DNA of 64,000 nucleotides, taken from NCBI GenBank assembly GCA_020848035.1, contig JADLAX010000055.1, positions 22,615 to 86,614 of the forward strand, given 5' to 3'. This stretch comes from Anaerolineae bacterium. GTDB lineage: Bacteria > Chloroflexota > Anaerolineae > Promineifilales > Promineifilaceae. A model generated the notes under the pieces. The model saw nothing but the letters and a program-made list of their open reading frames with translations, was not told the origin of the DNA and made no database searches. Shown piece by piece: positions 35,173 through 41,901 of this stretch. Each line of letters opens with the position of its first letter. The stretch's first letter is position 1. A program made the position numbers and the translations under genes.

Positions 35173-36150
35173 ATGAGTCAAAAAGAAAATAAACATTCCG
35201 GTTGGGGAACCAGATTGGTCGGTGGTCTGGCGTTGGCCGTGGCTGCCGGTGGTTACCTCTATTACAAATTGAATAATCTGGCGACGGAGCCGCTGCCCAA
35301 GGCGTTGGAAGCGGACCTGATGAGCTTTGAGTCTGACGTGGCGGGTGAGCTGTTTTATTACGTGGACAAGCGGCGCAGCGGACGGCCGTTGCTCCTCCTC
35401 CATTCCATCAACGCGGCCCCATCGAGCATGGAGATACGGCCGTTGTTTGACCATTATCGCCAGGAGCGGCCAGTTTATTCATTGGATTTGCCGGGGTTTG
35501 GCTTTTCGGAGCGCAGTGGGGAACGGCCGTATTTGCCGGAGCTGTACACCCAGGCGATTATCGAGATGGTTTCGACACAGATTGGAACGGCCGTAGACGT
35601 GGTGGCCCTGTCGCTGACGAGTGAATTTGTGGCCCGCGCCGCGCTGCAGCGTCCGGACCTGTTCCATTCGCTCACCCTGGTCAGCCCGACGGGTTTCCAG
35701 GAAGGCCAGGCCGAGAAAAGCTATCCAGGTGAGGCATTGTACCGCATCTTCTCGCTGCCCATTTTGAGCCAGGGCGTGTACAACTTGCTGACCAAGCGGC
35801 CTGTGATTGGCTACTACTCTAACCAGAGCTTTACGCGGGAAGCGGCGGATGAATTTGTGGATTATGCGTATGCCACATCGCACCAGCATGGCGCACGCCA
35901 TGCGCCGCTTTACTTCCTTTCCACGCAGCTGTTCACCTTCGACATTTTGCCCGCGGTGTATGCCAACCTGAGCCTGCCGGTGCTGGTGTTGTTTGATGAG
36001 GACCCAAACGTGACGTTTGAGAATCTGTCTGGCTTTGTCGCCAGCCGCACCAACTGGAAGGCTGAACGAGTCACCCCGTCGCGCGGGCTGCCGCATTGGG
36101 AAGTGTTGGGGGAGACAACGGCCGTTTTGGACCGGTTTTGGGCGGGCTAG
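35173..36150 (+). CDS. Membrane-anchored alpha/beta hydrolase-fold protein
   Basis: 325 aa. Residues about 12-32 form an N-terminal span (LVGGLALAVAAGGYLYY). The rest has the alpha/beta hydrolase order: LLLLHSINAAPSSMEIRPL, PVYSLDLPGFGFSER, a nucleophile-elbow position with ALSLTSEF (Ser present, but the usual Gly residues around it replaced by Ala and Thr), and the final His in LPHWEVLGE. FDEDPN may supply the acid. The non-canonical elbow makes activity uncertain. Transcribed in the same direction as bchD, 191 nt downstream, so it may or may not belong to the cluster. Confidence 0.72.
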   Translation: MSQKENKHSGWGTRLVGGLALAVAAGGYLYYKLNNLATEPLPKALEADLMSFESDVAGELFYYVDKRRSGRPLLLLHSINAAPSSMEIRPLFDHYRQERPVYSLDLPGFGFSERSGERPYLPELYTQAIIEMVSTQIGTAVDVVALSLTSEFVARAALQRPDLFHSLTLVSPTGFQEGQAEKSYPGEALYRIFSLPILSQGVYNLLTKRPVIGYYSNQSFTREAADEFVDYAYATSHQHGARHAPLYFLSTQLFTFDILPAVYANLSLPVLVLFDEDPNVTFENLSGFVASRTNWKAERVTPSRGLPHWEVLGETTAVLDRFWAG

Positions 36151-36186
36151 CCCAACCTCCGGTTGGCGGACAAATTTTAGCGAACC

Positions 36187-36244
36187 ACAAGGGTCGCCAG
36201 GCACGCAGGGGTAAAATAAACATCTGCGCTCCTGGCGACCTTGT
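36187..36244. terminator. Long hairpin between convergent genes
   Basis: Arms of about 20 nt (ACAAGGGTCGCCAGG... and ...CCTGGCGACCTTGT) with one or two mismatches, between two convergent hydrolase genes. The right arm is followed by TTTC. A bidirectional terminator or an intergenic repeat. Confidence 0.6.
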
Positions 36245-36247
36245 TTC

Positions 36248-36898
36248 TTAAGCCAGCAAGCTGTTGACAATGGTTTGGGCCTGGTCAATTTCGTCCTGGA
36301 TGATGGTGTGGCCCATGTTGGGGTAGATTTTTTTGTTGACCACAGCCCCCAGTTGGGTGAGGGTTACGGCCGTTTCCTCCACCCGTCCCACCGGAATATG
36401 AAAATCCACATCGCTGCACCCGATAAACACCGGCGTGCCGTCTAGCGAACCATCGTAATCTCGTGGCGTGCCGGGCGGGCCAATCAACCCGCCGCTGAAC
36501 ACCAGCAGACCGCCGTAGCGCCGGGCGTGGCGGGCCACAAACTCGCTGGCCAGGCAGGCCCCCTGCGAAAAACCGCCCAGGATGAGCCGTTCGGCGGGAA
36601 TTCCGGCGGCTTCCACCGTGGCCACGGCGTCGGCCAGCGTTTGCAGGGCAGAGCTGAGCCACGGCTCGTTTTGCGGCATCGGGGCCAAAAAGCTTTGCGG
36701 GTACCAGGTGTTACCCCGGGCCTGCGGTGCCAGGTAGGCCATTTCCGGGTGGGGCAGCACCTCAGCCAGCTCTAGAATGCTAACAGCCGTTGCCCCCCGC
36801 CCATGTACCAAAATCATCGCTGCTTTGGCTTCATTGAGCGGTTTGCCTTGCTGTAGAAGCGGCTGCCCCTGGTGTGGACTGCTTGGGTTAGTCATCAT
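36248..36898 (-). CDS. Carboxylesterase/phospholipase-type hydrolase (MhqD-like)
   Basis: 216 aa from ATG 36898 (a second ATG is 3 nt later), with AGGAG just upstream; the longer open frame runs into repeats. Alpha/beta hydrolase of the YtpP/MhqD-estB type: MILVHGRGATAVSILELA, elbow GGFSQGACLA near residue 115, GCSDVDFHIP with the acid, and GHTIIQDE with the catalytic His. In Bacillus mhqD is co-regulated with the mhqO dioxygenase by MhqR in response to methylhydroquinones; here the neighbours on the same strand are an MhqO-like dioxygenase and a MarR regulator, so a quinone-detoxification role is likely. Confidence 0.8.
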   Translation of the reverse strand: MMTNPSSPHQGQPLLQQGKPLNEAKAAMILVHGRGATAVSILELAEVLPHPEMAYLAPQARGNTWYPQSFLAPMPQNEPWLSSALQTLADAVATVEAAGIPAERLILGGFSQGACLASEFVARHARRYGGLLVFSGGLIGPPGTPRDYDGSLDGTPVFIGCSDVDFHIPVGRVEETAVTLTQLGAVVNKKIYPNMGHTIIQDEIDQAQTIVNSLLA

Positions 36899-36904
36899 TA
36901 CTCT

Positions 36905-36990
36905 CCTTAAAAAAGGAACACAGAGGGGCACAGAGGCGGCACGGAGTTTCACAGAGAAAAAAATCTGTGCCATCTGTGCAATCTGTGGAT
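36905..36990. repeat. CACAGAG-family repeat, degenerate copy
   Basis: Left side carries ACACAGAGGGGCACAGAGG and CACAGAGAAA, right side CTGTGCCATCTGTGCAATCTG, an imperfect inverted repeat just upstream of the MhqD-like gene and abutting the MITE copy at 36997. Confidence 0.7.
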
Positions 36991-36996
36991 TTCTTT

Positions 36997-37178
36997 GTAA
37001 CCGTTCAGTTCTCCGTAGAGCATGGGCCGCGCCTCGGCGCTTCGCGCCTGGCGCGGCCAAAGATCGAGGGTTTTTTCACTTTTTGGGGTCAAAATGACCC
37101 CAAAAGTGAAAAAACCCAAACTTCTTCCCCGCACGGGGCGCGCAGCGCCCTCGTGCGGGATACCAACTGAACGGTTAC
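36997..37178. mobile_element. MITE-like element, copy 1 (182 bp)
   Basis: Begins GTAACCGTTCAGTT and ends AACTGAACGGTTAC, perfect 14-bp terminal inverted repeats. It is flanked by the perfect 8-bp direct repeat ATTTCTTT (36989-36996 and 37179-37186), a target-site duplication. Inside are three successive hairpins (a GC-rich arm, a long central arm around GGGGTCAAAATGACCCC, and another GC-rich arm), so a single strand would fold as a cloverleaf. It contains no transposase. The GTAA ends and the 8-bp duplication are as in the IS66 family, so it may be mobilised by such an element; that is inference. Confidence 0.88.
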
Positions 37179-37204
37179 ATTTCTTTCGCGCTAAGAAAGC
37201 GCGG

Positions 37205-38164
37205 CTACAAGGTGGCCGGGGCCACGGGTTTGAGCTCGATTTCCGGCAGGCGCTGCTCGATGGCCGGGCGATTTTTCTCCAGCCACGGCGGCAGCTTCAG
37301 GTGGGTGCCCAATTCGGCCACGGGCTCGTCGTAGAGGAAGCCGGGCGCGTCGGTGGCAATCTCAAACAAGACACCGCCGGGAGAGCGGAAATAAATCGAG
37401 CGGAAATATTGCCGGTCCTGTACCGGGGTAACCTGAAAACGGGCCTGGCGCAGTTTGTCAAAGTAGGCCAGCTGCTCGCTGTCATCCACGGTGCGGAAGG
37501 CGATGTGGTGAATGGAGCCTGCGCCAAACTGGGCGGCCGGTTGGCCGGGCCGGTGCAAAATATCGACGTACAGGCCAACGTTTTTCCCACCGGCCTGGTA
37601 GCGATAGCGGCTGCCTTCCTGGTTGACGAAGGTGTAGCCCAGCTGCTCGATCAGCAGGTTGGCGGTCGGTTCTACCTCGTCCAGCCAGAGGGTGACGCCG
37701 TGGAAACCTTGCAGCGCCTCGTTTTCGCCAATCGGGCCGCCAGTCCAGGGCTGCAATGTTGCCGGGCTGTCGTCGGTGATGAGTTCCAGCGTCAGGCCAT
37801 CGGGGTCGGTGAAGGGCAGCACGTCGGCACCGAAGCGGGTTTGCCGTTCGCCGGTGCTGATGCCGTTTTTCTGGAGCCAGCTTTGCCAGAAGTCCATTGC
37901 TTCCGGGCGGATGGTGTAGGCCATAGCGGCCGTTTCGCCATTACCCTTCCGCCCGCGCCGCATCTGCTGCCAGGGAAAGTAGGTCATGATCGTGCCCGGT
38001 GTGCCAATCTCATCGCCGTAATACAGATGGTAGGTGCCCGGATCGTCAAAGTTGACGGTTTTTTTCACCAGCCGCTGCCCCAGGATGTGGTGGTAGAACT
38101 CAACATTTTGGTGGGGGTTGCTGGCAACGGCCGTTATGTGGTGCAGTCCTTGTACGGGTTTCAT
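37205..38164 (-). CDS. Ring-cleaving dioxygenase / VOC-family protein (MhqO-like)
   Basis: 319 aa with two vicinal-oxygen-chelate domains: MKPVQGLHHITAVASNPHQNVEFY at the start and GFHGVTLWLDEVEPT in the middle. Probable metal ligands are H8 or H9, the His in SIHHIAF and the Glu in GVLFEIATD. This architecture matches MhqO/MhqA/LinE-like extradiol dioxygenases that open hydroquinone rings. It sits behind the MarR gene and in front of the MhqD-like hydrolase on the same strand; a MITE now separates it from the hydrolase gene. Confidence 0.82.
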   Translation of the reverse strand: MKPVQGLHHITAVASNPHQNVEFYHHILGQRLVKKTVNFDDPGTYHLYYGDEIGTPGTIMTYFPWQQMRRGRKGNGETAAMAYTIRPEAMDFWQSWLQKNGISTGERQTRFGADVLPFTDPDGLTLELITDDSPATLQPWTGGPIGENEALQGFHGVTLWLDEVEPTANLLIEQLGYTFVNQEGSRYRYQAGGKNVGLYVDILHRPGQPAAQFGAGSIHHIAFRTVDDSEQLAYFDKLRQARFQVTPVQDRQYFRSIYFRSPGGVLFEIATDAPGFLYDEPVAELGTHLKLPPWLEKNRPAIEQRLPEIELKPVAPATL

Positions 38165-38177
38165 CGTTTACTCCTAC

Positions 38178-38206
38178 ATTTCTCCGGAAACTTGTTTCCG
38201 GGGAAA
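38178..38206. repeat. TTTCTCCGGAAAC-type hairpin
   Basis: Arms TTTCTCCGGAAAC and GTTTCCGGGGAAA with a 2-nt loop, between the MhqO-like and MarR genes; sister of the hairpin at 34995-35028. Confidence 0.65.
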
Positions 38207-38210
38207 TAAT

Positions 38211-38660
38211 TTATGCTTGCGCCAGACCCAACGTCCGGCAAAGAGCGGCCAACTGGGTCTGTTCGTCGGTGGTTAAGGCCGAAAAGGCGACCACCACCCC
38301 GGCCACGTGGGCGGGCAAAATCGCTTCAATCAGCGTGCGGCCCGGCTCGGTGAGCAGGATATCCACACAGCGGCGGTCGTCCTCGCGGCGCTGGCGGGTG
38401 ACGTAGCCTTGTTTTTCCAGGTGGTCGATCACCATCGTCATGTTGCCGCTGGTTTTTAAGATTTTTTGCCCCAGTTCACCGCTCTGCATCGGACCTAGAT
38501 GGTAAAGTACCTCCAGCACACCAAACTGGCTGGTGGTCAGGTCATGTTCTCGCAGGTGGGCATTGATGCGCTGGCCCACTGATTCGGCGGCGCGGAACAG
38601 CTTGATGTAGCAGTCTAGCGCCAAATTTTCTGCTTCTGTGCCTTCGTAATGAGTGCCCAT
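38211..38660 (-). CDS. MarR-family transcriptional regulator (MhqR-like)
   Basis: 149 aa. Winged-helix MarR fold: LTTSQFGVLEVLYHLGPMQSGELGQKILKTSGNMTMVIDHLEKQGYVTRQRREDDRRCVDI is a typical recognition helix and wing region, with the conserved DxR in EDDRR. MarR proteins of the MhqR type repress ring-cleaving dioxygenase and hydrolase genes until quinones are present. First gene of the minus-strand set with the dioxygenase and esterase. A second MITE lies 74 bp upstream of its start, in the region where its promoter would be. Confidence 0.88.
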   Translation of the reverse strand: MGTHYEGTEAENLALDCYIKLFRAAESVGQRINAHLREHDLTTSQFGVLEVLYHLGPMQSGELGQKILKTSGNMTMVIDHLEKQGYVTRQRREDDRRCVDILLTEPGRTLIEAILPAHVAGVVVAFSALTTDEQTQLAALCRTLGLAQA

Positions 38661-38733
38661 GCTGCTCCTTTGAAAATAGGCCGCGGATTGCGCGGATTAA
38701 CGCGGATGAAATTTAATAAATCTGCGAAATCTG

Positions 38734-38918
38734 GTAACCGTTCAGTTGGTATCCCGCACGAGGGCGCTTCGCGCCCCGTGCGGGGGAAACGTCTGGGTTT
38801 TTTCAGTTTCTGGGGTCAAAATGACCCCAAAAACTGAAAAAACCCCCTTTATCATCGGCATCGCCAGGCGCGAAGCGCCGAGGCGATACCCTTACTGCGG
38901 GGAGAGCTGAACGCTTAC
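38734..38918. mobile_element. MITE-like element, copy 2 (185 bp), inverted relative to copy 1
   Basis: Ends GTAACCGTTCAGTT and CTGAACGCTTAC (one mismatch in the outer 12). Flanked by perfect 8-bp direct repeats GAAATCTG (38726-38733 and 38919-38926). The same three hairpins as copy 1 occur in reverse order. The stems differ from copy 1 by paired substitutions: the central arm has CAC/GTG in copy 1 and CAG/CTG in copy 2. No coding capacity. Confidence 0.88.
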
Positions 38919-39066
38919 GAAATCTGCTGATTTTTCATTCATGGTGTTGCGCCTGCGTTCAGCCTGTCCCTTGGAAAAAGTGAACTACAACGACAGTGTA
39001 GCAGGGAAGGGACTATAGATCAATATTAAATAGTTTAATATTAAAGCAATTCTCAGAAACGGGCAA

Positions 39067-39094
39067 GAAAAAACGCCAGAGGGTTTCTCTGGCG
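39067..39094 (-). terminator. Rho-independent terminator of the 39135-39479 gene
   Basis: Minus strand: CGCCAGAG, 5-nt loop, CTCTGGCG, followed by seven T. Confidence 0.8.
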
Positions 39095-39134
39095 CTGACG
39101 TAAAGCGGCTAAATGGGTAGAAGTGAAGCGGTGG

Positions 39135-39479
39135 TTAGCGGTTCAGTTCCTGGTTGACCAGGGCCAGGAAGGTTTTGGCGGGTGGCAGAGCACGTTCGAT
39201 GTCGGCGGCTTTTTTGGCGGACAGGCCGGTGCCAAACTGGTTGCACCAGGCGATGGCCAGGCGGGTGGCGCTGGGCAGGGTGTTGTTGGCAAAGAGAACG
39301 GCCGCTTCCTTATTCAAAAAACTTTCATCAAACAAACTGGCCACCCACTCGGGATGCTGTTGGGCAAACTGTTGGTAAGCGGCGCGAACGGCCGTTTGCA
39401 CGCTGCGATTTTGGGCACGACGAGAAACCAACATCCGGGGGTGGGTCCAAACGGCTTGCCAAAAATTTTGCTGCATCAT
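39135..39479 (-). CDS. Hypothetical protein, 114 aa
   Basis: ATG 39479 is chosen for AGGAGAC eight bases upstream; the open frame continues to 39671 without a start signal. Mostly helical, with TLPSATRLAIAWCNQFGTGLSAKKAADIERALPPAKTFLALVN at the C-terminus and many Ala and Gln. No signal peptide or recognised motif. A good terminator follows at 39067-39094, so it is a free-standing unit. The spacing and codon use look like a real gene; function unknown. Confidence 0.65.
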   Translation of the reverse strand: MMQQNFWQAVWTHPRMLVSRRAQNRSVQTAVRAAYQQFAQQHPEWVASLFDESFLNKEAAVLFANNTLPSATRLAIAWCNQFGTGLSAKKAADIERALPPAKTFLALVNQELNR

Positions 39480-39637
39480 CTTGTGTCTCCTAAACGTTAC
39501 AAAATCACTCTGTTTGTTGGGCCGATACAGTTTGCGTTGTTTCCGCGCAGTTGGCCAATTGGAGGCTGGCTGAGCTGAATTGCCGTAACCATAAACTGAC
39601 CCCGTGACACAAGCGTGACAATCCCAGTTTTGGCCGA

Positions 39638-41662
39638 TTAGAGCCCGTACCGTGGGATTTTTTTGTGCCACGCCTGGCTAAAGACGCGTACGGAGCCTTC
39701 GTAGGCGTCCAGCTGGTTGGAGACGTAAAAATGGGTGGCGTCGGCGGTGAGTTTGCTGTGCGTTTCCATACGCACCTGCCAGTCGCCGCGCTGGTATTCC
39801 AGGCGGTAGCGCACCTCCTGCTCCAGCGACAGCGGATCGTCGTCGCGGATGGTGAGGGTGTGGGTGCTGATGTCGTCTAGCTCCAGGCCGTGGTTGTGGT
39901 AGCGGATGCGGCCGGAATCCTGGTGCAGCGTGTAGGTGGTGGTGCCGGTAGTGGCTTCGCGGGTGACGGTCTGGCGGCGCACGTCGTGGCGCAGCGTTTC
40001 GATGGGTTCGGGCGGGGCGATTTCGGCAGGCGGGAAGTCGGGCAGGGTGTCGTCGAGGGGGTGATACGGCCGTTCCGGCACCACCAATTTGCAGCCCTCC
40101 CCCAACAGCAGCGTCAACGTCACCGGTTTGGGCGAAGGCCAGGCGTGGCGCAGGTAGGTGGGCGAGATGCCAACGCGCCAGCGGTGCCCGGCGGGCAGCC
40201 GGTAGGCCATCACGTTCAGCGGCACGGTGACGCTGTAAATCTGCCCCGGCACCAGCGGTTCCGGGTGTTCGTGGCTGCGGTGGTGGGTCAGGTTGAGCAG
40301 GCCCCAGGTGATGAGGGTGGAACGGCCGTCCCTGTCCACATCACACAAGCGCACGGCCACCAACGCCAGGGGTTGGTCCACTTTTAAAGTAAGCTGCACT
40401 TCCGCGTACCCTAGCATATTCATTGGCTCGGCCAGCGGCTGGCTGGTGAAGCTGAGGCTTTCGCCGTCGGCGGGGCGCTGGTCGCCGGGGGATTCGCCGG
40501 GGGAACCGTGGCCGCCCCAGCCGCCGCCATCCAGGCCATGATTTTGCAAGCCAACAAAGCCAATTTCTTGCGTTGGCTGCGGCCTGTCGTCCAGCCGGTG
40601 TTCGTTCAAGAAGTAGATTTTTTCCTGTACGTGGGGGGAGGGCCAGGCGGGATCGGCGAGCCAACGGCCGTTGCGTTCCGGGTAGCTGGGCGCGGGTGGC
40701 ACCCCATCTTGCAGCCAGGTGCGCATCATCGGCTCGTCCATGATGCCCGTGTCGATCCCCTTCAGCCAATGGTCCCACCAGCGCAGGCTCTCCTGCAAAA
40801 AGCCAATTGCCGGGCCGGGCGAACCACACTGCTCGGGGAAAGCGTGGGACCACGGCCCGATGAGCGCCTTGCGCGGCCCGCTCAGCCCGGCCATCAGGCG
40901 CGGAATCGAGTTGTTGTAGCTGTCGGCCCAGCCGCCGACCATGTAGACGGGAATCTCGATGTTGGCGTAATTTTCGCCGACGGAGCCGTGTTTCCAGTAC
41001 GCATCGCGGGTTTGGTGCTCCAGCCATTTTTCGATGTACGGCGGCGACTGTTCCAGCCGCTCCAGCCACATCTGCCGCCATTTGTCGCCCACCCAGCGCG
41101 GGTCGGGCGGCGACGGGTTGTAGGCAAACATCAGCGAGGCCCAGGGCAGCATTTGCGAAGTGAGCAGGCAGCCGCCCATGTAATGCACATCGTCGTGGTA
41201 GCGGTCGTCCGTCGCGCCGATGGCAATAATCGCTTTGAGCTGGGGCGGGCGGCGGGCGGCCACTTGCAAGCTGTTGAAGCCGCCCCAGGAGATGCCGTGC
41301 ATGCCGATGTGGCCATCGCACCACGGCTGGGCGGCAATCCAGGCCAGCACTTCCAGGGCGTCGTCTTGCTCCTGCGGCAGGTACTCGTCGTAGAGGATGC
41401 CGTCGGAATCGCCGCTGCCGCGCATGTCGACGCGGATGTTGGCGTAGCCGTAGCCCGCAAAGTACGCCTGCCGCCTGGCGTCGCGAGCGGAGGTGTAGTC
41501 GCTTTTGCGGTAGGGGATGTATTCGAGCAGGGCGGGCACGGGCTGCTGCTGGGCGCTGTCTGGCAGCCAGATTTTGGCGGCGAGCCGGGTGCCGTCGGCC
41601 AGGGGAATCCAGACGTTTTCCAGGATGGTGACGGGGTGGGGGAAGTGGGTTCGGATTTTCAT
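39638..41662 (-). CDS. CocE/NonD (X-Pro dipeptidyl-peptidase S15-type) hydrolase
   Basis: 674 aa from ATG 41662; the frame is open to 41797, but that part is encoded by a CACAGAG repeat and is unlikely to be translated. The N-terminal alpha/beta hydrolase has VDMRGSGDSDG, the Ser elbow GISWGGFNSLQVAA near residue 130, VGGWADSYNN with the acid, and IGPWSHAFP with the His. The C-terminal jelly-roll domain (PLNVMAYRLPAGHRWRVGIS) is typical of CocE/glutaryl acylase and S15 enzymes, which hydrolyse esters or amides. Cytoplasmic, as no signal peptide is visible. Divergent from the S9 peptidase gene across a 240-bp repeat-containing spacer. Confidence 0.87.
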   Translation of the reverse strand: MKIRTHFPHPVTILENVWIPLADGTRLAAKIWLPDSAQQQPVPALLEYIPYRKSDYTSARDARRQAYFAGYGYANIRVDMRGSGDSDGILYDEYLPQEQDDALEVLAWIAAQPWCDGHIGMHGISWGGFNSLQVAARRPPQLKAIIAIGATDDRYHDDVHYMGGCLLTSQMLPWASLMFAYNPSPPDPRWVGDKWRQMWLERLEQSPPYIEKWLEHQTRDAYWKHGSVGENYANIEIPVYMVGGWADSYNNSIPRLMAGLSGPRKALIGPWSHAFPEQCGSPGPAIGFLQESLRWWDHWLKGIDTGIMDEPMMRTWLQDGVPPAPSYPERNGRWLADPAWPSPHVQEKIYFLNEHRLDDRPQPTQEIGFVGLQNHGLDGGGWGGHGSPGESPGDQRPADGESLSFTSQPLAEPMNMLGYAEVQLTLKVDQPLALVAVRLCDVDRDGRSTLITWGLLNLTHHRSHEHPEPLVPGQIYSVTVPLNVMAYRLPAGHRWRVGISPTYLRHAWPSPKPVTLTLLLGEGCKLVVPERPYHPLDDTLPDFPPAEIAPPEPIETLRHDVRRQTVTREATTGTTTYTLHQDSGRIRYHNHGLELDDISTHTLTIRDDDPLSLEQEVRYRLEYQRGDWQVRMETHSKLTADATHFYVSNQLDAYEGSVRVFSQAWHKKIPRYGL

Positions 41663-41687
41663 AGGTGTCTCTTTTTGAGGATTTTTT

Positions 41688-41782
41688 GGAACACAGAGTT
41701 TCGCAGAGGAGACACAGAGTTGCACAGAGATTTGGCTTTTCTCTGTGTAACGCTGCGGTTTCTCCGTGGTCCTCTGTGTTCC
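41688..41782. repeat. CACAGAG-family inverted repeat upstream of the CocE-like gene
   Basis: Ends GGAACACAGAG and CTCTGTGTTCC are perfect reverse complements; two further CACAGAG units lie inside. It occupies most of the spacer between the divergent hydrolase and S9 peptidase genes. Confidence 0.8.
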
Positions 41783-41901
41783 GCTTTTCGTCGGCAAGTA
41801 TAGCGAGTTCCTATCCTGCCACGTAATTTTTGCTGGTTTCTACCTGATGAGGAAGGACGGCCGTATAATCCCCGCAATTTCCCCGAAGAAGGAGCAGACA
41901 A

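Noticed and set aside
36997..37178. Cloverleaf fold of the MITE read as a tRNA-like gene
   Set aside because: The arms are too long, no anticodon or T-loop consensus is present, and the terminal repeats with target duplications show a transposed element.
37022..38209. Plus-strand open frame (395 codons) across MITE copy 1 and the dioxygenase gene
   Set aside because: It starts inside the MITE and runs opposite a well-supported VOC-family gene.
40508..41803. Plus-strand open frame (431 codons) opposite the CocE-like gene
   Set aside because: Composition and lack of motifs mark it as a shadow; its start lies in a hydrolase domain and its end in a CACAGAG repeat.
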